Of a stretch of DNA of 13,222 nt, positions 6,720 through 12,583 are shown piece by piece; position 1 is the stretch's first letter, and the number at the start of each line of letters is the position of its first letter. The notes under the pieces are model-generated. The model searched no databases, was not told the DNA's origin, and saw only the letters and a program-made list of their open reading frames with translations. This stretch comes from Nitratifractor sp. (lineage in GTDB: Bacteria > Campylobacterota > Campylobacteria > Campylobacterales > Sulfurovaceae), in assembly GCA_015490055.1 (NCBI GenBank), contig WFYP01000166.1, positions 1 through 13,222 on the forward strand. The letters are read 5' to 3'. The position numbers and the translations under genes were made by a program.

Positions 6720-7652
6720 ATGAAATGTGCATTTTTATTCCCAGGGCAAGGCTCTCAAGCTGTTGGTATGGGAGAGGATTTTTATAACAATAGTGAGTTG
6801 GCTAAGTCTATTTTAGATGAAGCTAGTAGCAAAAGTGGGATTGATTTTAAAGAGCTTCTTTTTACAGAGAATGATAATTTGGCAAAAACAGAGTTTACAC
6901 AACCGGCAATTTTGCTTGTTAGTATGATGGCTTATAAGCTATTTGAGAGCGAAATGGCTATTAAGCCAGCTTACGCTTTAGGGCACTCTTTGGGTGAACT
7001 TAGTGCATTGGCATCTGTAGGGGCACTTGATGTAAGTGATGCAGTAAGTCTTGTAAACAAAAGAGGGCAGTTAATGGCAGACGCTTGCAAAGATGCAGAG
7101 GTTGGAATGCTAGTAAGCTTAGGACTTAGCGATGAAGATGTAGAATCAGTTTGTGCAAGCGAAAGAGAGGCTGGTAAGCAAGTTTGGGCTGTAAATTATA
7201 ATAGCGATGGGCAAATTGTAATTGCAGGTATTAAAGCAGATTTAGTAGAGTTAGAGCCAAAGTTAAAAGAGGCAGGTGCAAGAAGAGCAATGCTTTTAAA
7301 TATGAGCGTAGCAAGCCACTGCCCACTTTTGCAAAGTGCAGTAGAGCCATTTAAAGCAGAGTTAGAAAAGGTTATAAAAGATGAATTTATAGCACCAGTT
7401 GTATCAAATGTTACAGCAAAAGGCTACTCTAGCAAAGCCGAAGCTTTAGAGTTACTACCGAAGCAACTTACAATGCCAGTACTATACAAGCAGTCGATTT
7501 TAGCAATAGATGATGAGGTAGATTGCTACATAGAGTTTGGACACGGAAATGTACTAAAAGGCTTAAACAAAAAGCTAACAAAAAAGCCACACTTTAACAT
7601 TAGCGATATGGCTAGTTTAGAAAAAACCATTAAAGAGCTAGAAGCTCTTTAG
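6720..7652 (+). CDS. fabD: malonyl-CoA:ACP transacylase FabD
   Basis: FabD transfers malonyl groups from CoA to acyl carrier protein, supplying all elongation steps of type-II fatty acid synthesis in the cytosol. The 310 aa match the family. Marks are FPGQGSQ (7-13), TQPAIL (60-65), the nucleophile elbow GHSLGE with Ser90, the substrate-carboxylate Arg115 in NKRGQLM and the catalytic His200 in SVASHCPLL. The start is ATG 6720 with AAAGGAT 6-7 nt upstream. The frame is open back to 6624, but that extension only translates repeat copy C and was excluded. The TAG stop opens a GGATTTAG-type tandem repeat. The fabD - mtnN - PP-loop order matches what I recall of C. jejuni. Confidence 0.96.
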   Translation: MKCAFLFPGQGSQAVGMGEDFYNNSELAKSILDEASSKSGIDFKELLFTENDNLAKTEFTQPAILLVSMMAYKLFESEMAIKPAYALGHSLGELSALASVGALDVSDAVSLVNKRGQLMADACKDAEVGMLVSLGLSDEDVESVCASEREAGKQVWAVNYNSDGQIVIAGIKADLVELEPKLKEAGARRAMLLNMSVASHCPLLQSAVEPFKAELEKVIKDEFIAPVVSNVTAKGYSSKAEALELLPKQLTMPVLYKQSILAIDDEVDCYIEFGHGNVLKGLNKKLTKKPHFNISDMASLEKTIKELEAL

Positions 7653-7686
7653 GATTTAGTGCTTAGGATTTAGGATATAGGTTAGG
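7648..7686 (+). repeat. degenerate short tandem repeat (GGATTTAG-type)
   Basis: Units TTTAGGATTTAG, TGCTTAGGATTTAGG, ATATAGGTTAGG run from the last codon and stop of fabD. The same word family recurs after mtnN (8624-8657). Confidence 0.6.
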
Positions 7687-7691
7687 CATTT

Positions 7692-7718
7692 GTAGGGGAC
7701 GACCTATGTGTCGTTCCG
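7692..7718 (+). repeat. REP-like palindrome with GTAG head, copy 2
   Basis: GTAG, then GGGACGACC, loop TATG and TGTCGTTCC. Nearly the same sequence as copy 1 read on the minus strand. The stem bases differ between copies, yet pairing is kept through G-T wobbles. It is located 40 bp after the fabD stop. Confidence 0.65.
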
Positions 7719-7752
7719 TTAGCTCAAATTACCAAGAACTATTAGTCCAATA

Positions 7753-7781
7753 TATTCACATTATAATCACTATTGTGAATA
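7753..7781 (+). promoter_or_regulatory. palindromic operator candidate 1 over a TATAAT box
   Basis: TATTCAC (7753-7759), 15 nt, GTGAATA (7775-7781). The spacer holds a perfect TATAAT (7762-7767) two bases after the left half-site. An identical half-site pair with the same 15-nt spacing occurs at 7896-7924. A regulator bound here would cover the -10 of any transcript that starts near 7774. Confidence 0.5.
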
Positions 7782-7789
7782 AGATTATC

Positions 7790-7868
7790 CCATAAAAAGG
7801 AACTAAATAAATGTACCATTTTATGGAGACTTTGTTAAGATGTGTAGTAAAGAAAACTTATTTAGTTC
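7790..7868 (+). promoter_or_regulatory. two mutually exclusive RNA hairpins over a small-ORF start
   Basis: Hairpin 1 is CCATAAAA (7790-7797) with TTTTATGG (7819-7826). Hairpin 2 is an 11-bp perfect pair, GAACTAAATAA (7800-7810) with TTATTTAGTTC (7858-7868). The left arm of hairpin 2 lies in the loop of hairpin 1 and fills the space between a ribosome site (AAAGGAA) and ATG 7811. The two folds compete, and hairpin 2 would mask translation start. The folds were worked out by eye. Confidence 0.4.
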
Positions 7869-7888
7869 TGAGAAAAAGTATAATATAA
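7811..7888 (+). CDS. possible 25-aa cationic hydrophobic small ORF
   Basis: ATG with AAAGGAA about 9 nt upstream and a TATAAT 44 nt before it opens a 25-codon frame ending in TAA. The peptide has Arg10, Lys14, Lys15, Arg21 and Lys22 against a single Glu6 (net about +4). These are interleaved with LL, CVV, YLVL and II. Size and composition resemble type-I toxins such as AapA of Campylobacterota, or a leader peptide. A -10-like TATAGT on the minus strand (7902-7907) could give an antisense RNA. Against it: the frame is very short, no homologue is recalled, and the -10 of mtnN overlaps its end. It may be only the structured leader of mtnN. Confidence 0.25.
   Translation: MYHFMETLLRCVVKKTYLVLRKSII
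7879..7884 (+). promoter_or_regulatory. -10 box upstream of mtnN
   Basis: A perfect TATAAT 60 nt before the mtnN ATG, preceded by an A-rich stretch (GAAAAAG). Transcription would start near 7891, so the downstream palindrome (7896-7924) would lie in the first transcribed bases, a position suited to a repressor. Confidence 0.5.
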
Positions 7889-7895
7889 GTCCATT

Positions 7896-7924
7896 TATTC
7901 ACACTATAAAATTTACCGTGAATA
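7896..7924 (+). promoter_or_regulatory. palindromic operator candidate 2 upstream of mtnN
   Basis: TATTCAC (7896-7902), 15 nt, GTGAATA (7918-7924). The spacer starts AC-TATAAA (7904-7909), aligned with AT-TATAAT of copy 1, so both palindromes hold a -10-like box at the same offset. Both are also preceded by AGTCCA. It ends 9 nt before the mtnN ribosome site. Confidence 0.5.
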
Positions 7925-7943
7925 ATGTTTAATAAGGAAGAAA

Positions 7944-8633
7944 ATGAAAATAGCAATACTAGGAGCAATGCCAGAAGAGGTAGAGCCACTTTTAGAGAAG
8001 TTAGATGATATATCAAGAGTAGATTACGCAGATAATAGATACTATAAAGCAAAATACAAAGGTGTTGAGGTTGTAGTAGCTTACTCTAAAATAGGGTGTG
8101 CCTTTTCAACACTTACGGCAACTATTTTAATAGAGCATTTTGGATGCGATACCCTACTATTTAGTGGTGTAGCAGGTGCAATTAACGAAGATTTTAAGAT
8201 AGGCGATTTAATATACGCAAGTAAACTATGCAAACACGATTTAGATATTACAGCATTTGGACACCCAGCAGGATTTGTACCAGAGGGTAAGGTGTTTATA
8301 TATCCAGATAGCAATTTAGTAGAAGTTGCAAAGAGCGTTGCTAACTCTAAAGGTATAGAGTTAAAAGAGGGTGTAGTCGCTACAGGTGACCAATTTATTA
8401 GCTCACAAGAGAAAAAAGAGCAGATAAAAGAGACCTTTAATGCAGATGCAATCGAGATGGAAGGATACAGCGTAGCTTTAGTTTGTGATGCTTTAAATGT
8501 ACCATTTTTTATACTAAGAGCAATTAGTGATAGTGCCGATATGGATGCAAGCTTCGATTTCGATGCATTTTTAGAAAAATCTGCAAAAGTAAGTGCTGAT
8601 TTTGTGCTGGAGATGGTTGAGAAGTTAGGATAA
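7944..8633 (+). CDS. mtnN: 5'-methylthioadenosine/S-adenosylhomocysteine nucleosidase
   Basis: MTAN cleaves adenine from MTA, SAH and 5'-deoxyadenosine. In Campylobacterota it usually also splits 6-amino-6-deoxyfutalosine in the futalosine route to menaquinone, so it links SAM recycling with respiratory quinone supply. The 229 aa align with the family end to end: GAMPEE (7-12, catalytic Glu12), FSGVAGAI (73-80), ATGDQFIS (146-153), EMEG (171-174, Glu173 binding the ribose) and RAISDSAD (192-199, catalytic Asp196). All needed residues are present. ATG has AAGGAAG 3-4 nt upstream. It lies 291 bp after fabD, behind its own promoter region with paired palindromes, so it is probably regulated separately from the ribA-fabD run. 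Confidence 0.95.
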   Translation: MKIAILGAMPEEVEPLLEKLDDISRVDYADNRYYKAKYKGVEVVVAYSKIGCAFSTLTATILIEHFGCDTLLFSGVAGAINEDFKIGDLIYASKLCKHDLDITAFGHPAGFVPEGKVFIYPDSNLVEVAKSVANSKGIELKEGVVATGDQFISSQEKKEQIKETFNADAIEMEGYSVALVCDALNVPFFILRAISDSADMDASFDFDAFLEKSAKVSADFVLEMVEKLG

Positions 8634-8657
8634 AGGATTTAGGGGTTAGGATTTAAG
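8624..8657 (+). repeat. degenerate short tandem repeat (GGATTTAG-type)
   Basis: Units TTAGGATAAAGGATTTAG, GGGTTAGG, ATTTAAG begin in the last codons of mtnN and cross its stop. Same family as 7648-7686. Confidence 0.55.
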
Positions 8658-8680
8658 TTGCAGGGAAAAGCTAGCCATTT

Positions 8681-8710
8681 CGTCATTCCCTCGAAAGAGG
8701 GAATCCACAG
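8681..8710. repeat. ATTCCC-N8-GGGAAT hairpin repeat
   Basis: CGTC followed by ATTCCCTC (8685-8692), GAAA loop and GAGGGAAT (8697-8704), then CCACAG: a perfect 8-bp stem. ATTCCC-N8-GGGAAT is the form of the Neisseria dRS3 repeat, and related CGTCATTCCC...GGGAATCC words occur in many proteobacterial intergenic regions. It lies between mtnN and the ttcA-like gene. Confidence 0.65.
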
Positions 8711-8785
8711 TTTAAATTGCCAAAAAAGTTTTATTGTAACTTTTAGGCATGCAAAGTTGTAGATTTCTGTTTTAATGATGAGATT

Positions 8786-8810
8786 GTAGGGTGCGGAGCC
8801 TCACCGCACC
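8786..8810 (+). repeat. REP-like palindrome with GTAG head, copy 3
   Basis: GTAG, GGTGCGG (8790-8796), 7-nt loop and CCGCACC (8804-8810): a perfect 7-bp stem, followed by TTTT. The head and layout match copies 1 and 2, but the stem sequence differs. The short T-run could make it a weak terminator for mtnN. Confidence 0.6.
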
Positions 8811-8862
8811 TTTTGGCTTACACTTCACACCTACACCCACACTTCCAAAAAAAGGAAAATAT

Positions 8863-9642
8863 TTGAAACAAAAACGAGCAAAGATTAGTAAGAAGTTACT
8901 TCGTGCATTTGGTAAGACTAATGCCAACTATAGACTTATTGGCGAGGGCGATAGGGTTTTGGTTGCACTTAGTGGGGGTAAAGATTCGCTCTCTTTATTG
9001 CATTTAATTGCAAATATGCAACAGCATGCTCCTTTTAAATTTGAGTATCAAGCTTGTACTATTAGTTATGGAATGGATGGCGAAGATTATGGCTTTTTAG
9101 AAGAGCACTGCAAAGAGTATAATATTCCTTACGAAGTTTATAAAACAGATATTTTCGATATTGCACAAGATAGTATGCGAGAGGGTAGCTCGTACTGTAG
9201 TTACTTTTCGCGTATGCGTCGTGGAGCTTTATATACTTATGCGTTAGAGCATGGCTTTAACAAGGTTGCTTTGGGGCACCATTTAGATGATGCAGTAGAG
9301 AGCTTTTTTATGAATATGCTATACAATGGCTCTCTTCGCTCTATGCCTGCAATTTATAAAGCAGACCGTGGTTTGCATGTTATACGCCCACTAATCGAAG
9401 CTCGCGAAGAACAACTAAGAAATTTTGCCGAGGAGAACGGCTTTTTAACAATAGGCGATGAGGCGTGCCCAGCGATGAAAATAGCAACCAAAATGCCATA
9501 TGCAAGAGCTAATACAAAAGAGTGGCTAAGAGAGCTAGAGGGCAAACACGAAAACTTATTTAGAACACTAAAAGCATCGTTTAAACATATTCACGAAGAT
9601 ACATTTTTAGATGCAAGTCGCTGGAAACGCGATGACATTTAG
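8863..9642 (+). CDS. TtcA-like PP-loop ATPase (tRNA 2-thiocytidine family)
   Basis: A TtcA/TilS-type PP-loop ATPase that should activate a tRNA base by adenylation; TtcA itself thiolates C32. The PP-loop is SGGKDS (37-42), then MRRGALY (118-124) and LGHHLDDAVESFFMN (137-151), as in TtcA. Start is TTG 8863 with AAAGGA 6 nt upstream, giving 259 aa. A longer frame from GTG 8791 lies in a REP-like palindrome and was rejected. Odd point: E. coli TtcA holds its [4Fe-4S] cluster with a CxxC pair plus one later Cys. Here the pair reads C112-S-Y-F115, so the second Cys is Phe, while a later Cys202 (ACPAM) remains. Cluster binding may differ, so I leave the symbol empty. C. jejuni, as I recall, has a related gene next to pfs. 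Confidence 0.85.
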   Translation: MKQKRAKISKKLLRAFGKTNANYRLIGEGDRVLVALSGGKDSLSLLHLIANMQQHAPFKFEYQACTISYGMDGEDYGFLEEHCKEYNIPYEVYKTDIFDIAQDSMREGSSYCSYFSRMRRGALYTYALEHGFNKVALGHHLDDAVESFFMNMLYNGSLRSMPAIYKADRGLHVIRPLIEAREEQLRNFAEENGFLTIGDEACPAMKIATKMPYARANTKEWLRELEGKHENLFRTLKASFKHIHEDTFLDASRWKRDDI

Positions 9643-9644
9643 GG

Positions 9645-9740
9645 AGTTAAGAGTTAAGAATTAAGAGTTAAGAATTGAAATGGTGGCTTCGCCATTTTTA
9701 AAAAGCGAAGCTATCGCTTTAGCTTTACGCTTTTAGCTTC
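9645..9740. repeat. hairpin repeat family, copy D, with GAGTTAAGAATTA tract
   Basis: It starts 2 nt after the ttcA-like stop with GAGTTAAGAGTTAAGAATTAA-type units (to about 9678). The core is GGTGGCTTCGCCATTTTT, then AAAAAGCGAAGCTATCGC, and the right arm is TTTAGCTTTACGC, TTTTAGCTTC. The core's reverse complement follows copies B and C (GCTTCGCTTTT ... GGCGAAGCCAC). This copy joins the hairpin family to the stop-abutting tandem tracts. It ends 7 nt before the ribosome site of the HAD gene. Confidence 0.7.
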
Positions 9741-9757
9741 GACTGACAAGGAGAACA

Positions 9758-10573
9758 ATGCTATATTTAAGCGATTTGGATTTTACGCTTCTTAGAAGTG
9801 ATACTACTCTTAGTGATTTTACTAAAGAGGTTTGGAATAGTAGTGCTAGTAAGGCTAAACTTTCTGTTGCTACTGCTAGAAGTTACACAGGTGTTGCAGA
9901 GCTATTAAAGGGGTTAGATTTACGAGAGCCTTTGATTTTACTAGATGGTACGGTTATTGCTAAGCCAAATGGTGAGATTTTGCATATGGCTTCTATTGCT
10001 AAAGAGCTTGGTGATGAGATTATAGATGTTAGTACAAAAGAGTTAGATATAGAGCCTTTAATTGTTGCACAAGATGGAGCAGTAGAGCACTTTTACTATC
10101 CAAAAAAGCTAAACAAACACCAAGAAGAGATATTAAAAACTATGGAGATGCGAAGACGCATATTTAGCGAGGGTGAACTTAGAGCAAAAGAGCATAATTT
10201 AAAATTAGTTTACCAAGCAGGCAAAGAAGATAGCGAAGCTTTAGAGCAAGTTTTAAAAGATAAATTTAAAGATGATATAGAGATAAAACGCTCAGACGAC
10301 CCATATTTTGACTGCTACTTTATAACCATACTAAACCCACTAGGCGACAAAGCCCACGCACTTAAAAAGTTAGAAGAGATAGAGAATATCTCAATAGAAA
10401 ATACAACAGTATTTGGCGATAGCCACAACGATTTGGGACTATTTGACTCTGCTGGTACAAAAATTGCCGTTGCTAATGCTATAGATGAGTTAAAAGCAAA
10501 AGCGGATATTGTACTGCCACATACTAATGATGAAGATGCAGTTGCTAAGTATTTAAGTTCTTTGAGTCTTTAG
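9758..10573 (+). CDS. Cof-type HAD-IIB family phosphatase
   Basis: A cytosolic haloacid-dehalogenase-fold hydrolase of 271 aa, the usual Cof/HAD-IIB size. Motif I is DLDFT with Asp6 and Asp8 (family usually DxDGT, here Phe replaces Gly), motif II is about SVATARS (36-42, Thr39), motif III is Lys198 in NPLGDKAHAL and motif IV is GDSHNDLG (220-227, Asp221 and Asp225). The alpha/beta cap (about 85-190) is in the C2 position. The substrate, probably a sugar phosphate or similar, cannot be inferred; mannosyl-3-phosphoglycerate phosphatase is a relative but not supported by context. ATG has a strong AAGGAG 4 nt upstream. It is preceded by hairpin repeat D and faces polX tail to tail. Confidence 0.88.
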   Translation: MLYLSDLDFTLLRSDTTLSDFTKEVWNSSASKAKLSVATARSYTGVAELLKGLDLREPLILLDGTVIAKPNGEILHMASIAKELGDEIIDVSTKELDIEPLIVAQDGAVEHFYYPKKLNKHQEEILKTMEMRRRIFSEGELRAKEHNLKLVYQAGKEDSEALEQVLKDKFKDDIEIKRSDDPYFDCYFITILNPLGDKAHALKKLEEIENISIENTTVFGDSHNDLGLFDSAGTKIAVANAIDELKAKADIVLPHTNDEDAVAKYLSSLSL

Positions 10574-10636
10574 GACAGTATAATAGAATTAATATCTAAT
10601 TTACTTGTATAAAGCTCAAAGCAAAGAAAATATTCG

Positions 10637-10753
10637 CCATTATCGTCATTCTGAGCGGATGCGAAGAATCTAGTTTAAACGGCTGTGAAGCTAAGAGCTT
10701 ATTTTGGTACTTTGAGTAAGATCCTTCGCATATGCTCAGGATGACGGCGATGG
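10637..10753. repeat. 35-nt inverted repeat of CGTCATTCTGAGC type (convergent gap)
   Basis: The left arm 10637-10671 contains CGTCATTCTGAGC and GCGAAGAATCT. The right arm 10719-10753, read in reverse complement, contains CGTCATCCTGAGC and GCGAAGGATCT. By hand count 28 of 35 bases match, around a 47-nt loop. CGTCATTCTGAGCG-type words recur in intergenic DNA of many unrelated bacteria. Lying between convergent genes, the hairpin could also stop transcription from both sides. The rest of the 213-bp gap (10574-10786) shows no gene. Confidence 0.7.
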
Positions 10754-10786
10754 TAAGCTTATTTACATTTTAAAAAACTAAAATCC

Positions 10787-12481
10787 TTAACTTGATATAA
10801 ATGGAAGTATTTTAAACTCCATTAAACAGTTTAACACATCACCTTTCTCAAGCCATCCGCGTCTTGCCTGGTTTACTCCATATTTTATATAGTGTAACTC
10901 TTCTAAGCTTTTAGCGGAACTGTTTATTAAGAATTTAATGCCATATTTTTTTGCCTCTTTGGCTAGTATGTCGTTTATATCTAAGCGGTTTGGTTGGGAG
11001 TTTATCTCTAAATATTTATTGTTGGCTTTTAATGCATTGAAAATCTCTTTGTAGTTCAACTCGATTCCTTCATCTTGTTGAATTACTCTATTGCTTATGT
11101 GAGAAATCAGACTTAAATATGGGTTTTGGATGGCTTTTATTAATCTTGCACTCTGCAAATTTTTTGGTAATTTAAAATTACTATTAATTACGCCATAAAC
11201 TATATCGAACTTGCTTAGTGTATTGTTATTTAGGGCTAGCGAGCCATCTTCTAGTATATCGTTCTCCACGCCTTTTATGATTTTAAAATCTTTATAAGTA
11301 GAGTTTAATTTATCTATCTCTTTTAAGTACTGCTCGATTTTATTAGTATCTATAGAGCCAAAGTGGTCGGTGATGGCGATATATTTGTAACCCATTTCTT
11401 GTGCATAATTTGCTATCTCTTCTATACTGTTTTCTCCATAACTAAAGTTGCTGTATATGTGCATATCGGCTTTTATATCGCCCAACTCTATTAGCTTTGG
11501 CAGAATTTTATTTTTTGCCGATTTTAGTTCTCCTCGGTTTTCTCTAAGTTCTGGCTCTATATACTCCATTCCAAAGGCTCTATAGATATCTGCTTCATCT
11601 TTGGATGCTAAATTTTTGTCGTTAGAGAATAAGCCATATTCGTTGATTTTTAAATTTAAATCTTGAGCCATTCTTCGAATCTCTAGCACATGGGCTTTTG
11701 AACCTGTAAAATAGTGCAAAGCAGAGCCAAAATGTTCATCTTTTACTACTCTAAAATCGACTTGCAGAGAGTTCTCTAGCACTATTGTAGAGCGGGTATC
11801 GCCAGCACTTATAATTTGTGAAACTTTTGGAAATTTTGTAAAATACTCTATAACTTTTTGTGGCTCGGATGCAGAGGCAACAATATCTAAATCGCCTACT
11901 GTCTCTTTTTTTCGTCTGAAACTGCCGGCAATTTCGAGCCTAATAATTGTTGGAGCAATTTGCAGATATTTGTATAATTCATTTGCGTATGGTTCGGCTT
12001 GTGCATACAAAAAGCGTATGCCCTCTTGCTTTAAGAGTTTTAAACCTTTGGCAATTTTATCTTCGAGTTTTGGACCAAAACCTTTAAGGGTGCGAATTTT
12101 ATGCTCTTTTGCTAACTCTTGTAACTCTTCTACTGTGCTAAAGTGCAAATTCTCATAAAGGGTTTTTATATGTTTTGCACCTAAACCCTCTATAGAGAGC
12201 AGGTCAAGAAGGACTGGCGGAAACTCTTTTTTCAGTTTTTCTAGCTTTTCTAATTTACCACTATTAACAATTTCTTCAATTTTCTTTGCGATTTGCTCGC
12301 CAATATTTGGAAGCTTTGTTAAATCTTTTCCATCTTTTACCATAGACTCTAAAGAGTAGGGTAGAGCATTTATCTCTCGTGAGGCATTTAAATATGCTCT
12401 AACTTTAAAAGAGTTTTCGCCTTTAATCTCTAACAGTTGTGCCAACTCTTCAAAAATTTTTGCTATCTCTTTATTTGTCAT
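10787..12481 (-). CDS. polX: family X DNA polymerase PolX with degenerate PHP domain
   Basis: Bacterial PolX fills short gaps in base-excision repair; its C-terminal PHP domain usually gives Mn-dependent 3'-5' exonuclease and AP-endonuclease activity. Order in 564 aa: N-terminal HhH region (1-150, with PNIGEQIAKKI and IEGLGAKHI), catalytic palm GSFRRKKETVGDLDI (186-200; Asp197, Asp199) and VDFRVV (Asp242), dNTP pocket HYFTGSKAH (256-264), PHP domain from about 336. The polymerase site is complete. The PHP site is not: HxH reads H341-I-Y343, the later VHS reads INS (Asn433), and the terminal DAH reads SAK (Ser522, Lys524). His373, Glu406 and His461 remain. The ATG fits the family N-terminus but has no Shine-Dalgarno. 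Confidence 0.92.
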   Translation of the reverse strand: MTNKEIAKIFEELAQLLEIKGENSFKVRAYLNASREINALPYSLESMVKDGKDLTKLPNIGEQIAKKIEEIVNSGKLEKLEKLKKEFPPVLLDLLSIEGLGAKHIKTLYENLHFSTVEELQELAKEHKIRTLKGFGPKLEDKIAKGLKLLKQEGIRFLYAQAEPYANELYKYLQIAPTIIRLEIAGSFRRKKETVGDLDIVASASEPQKVIEYFTKFPKVSQIISAGDTRSTIVLENSLQVDFRVVKDEHFGSALHYFTGSKAHVLEIRRMAQDLNLKINEYGLFSNDKNLASKDEADIYRAFGMEYIEPELRENRGELKSAKNKILPKLIELGDIKADMHIYSNFSYGENSIEEIANYAQEMGYKYIAITDHFGSIDTNKIEQYLKEIDKLNSTYKDFKIIKGVENDILEDGSLALNNNTLSKFDIVYGVINSNFKLPKNLQSARLIKAIQNPYLSLISHISNRVIQQDEGIELNYKEIFNALKANNKYLEINSQPNRLDINDILAKEAKKYGIKFLINSSAKSLEELHYIKYGVNQARRGWLEKGDVLNCLMEFKILPFISS

Positions 12482-12486
12482 AATTA

Positions 12487-12492
12487 ATTATA
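12487..12492 (-). promoter_or_regulatory. -10 box for polX, possibly giving a leaderless mRNA
   Basis: On the minus strand this is a perfect TATAAT with only 5 nt between it and the polX ATG (12481). Start of transcription would then fall at or very near the A of the ATG. The absence of a Shine-Dalgarno upstream agrees with leaderless translation. Confidence 0.5.
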
Positions 12493-12547
12493 TCACGAAT
12501 TTACAATTTCTGCACAATTAAATCTCTATTATTTCACGATTTAGTTT

Positions 12548-12553
12548 TATAAT
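12548..12553 (+). promoter_or_regulatory. -10 box for the lipoprotein gene
   Basis: A perfect TATAAT 30 nt before the lipoprotein ATG, preceded by a T-rich stretch (TTTAGTTT). It gives a short leader carrying the strong ribosome site AAAGGAG. The site lies back to back with the polX promoter. Confidence 0.55.
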
Positions 12554-12583
12554 TAATATATCAAAAGCTAAAAGGAGTTAATT

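Noticed and set aside
7858..8052. Minus-strand 64-codon Leu-rich frame over the mtnN start
   Set aside because: It is a shadow of mtnN codons, with no ribosome site; its hydrophobicity comes from the reverse complement of Lys/Glu-rich codons.
8791..8862. GTG-initiated N-terminal extension of the ttcA-like gene
   Set aside because: It translates the REP-like palindrome and following DNA into a Pro/Thr-rich stretch, while TTG 8863 has a good ribosome site.
10579..10584. TATAAT right after the HAD gene as an sRNA promoter
   Set aside because: A lone hexamer in A/T-rich DNA; the following 200 bp hold only the inverted repeat and no further sign of an RNA gene.
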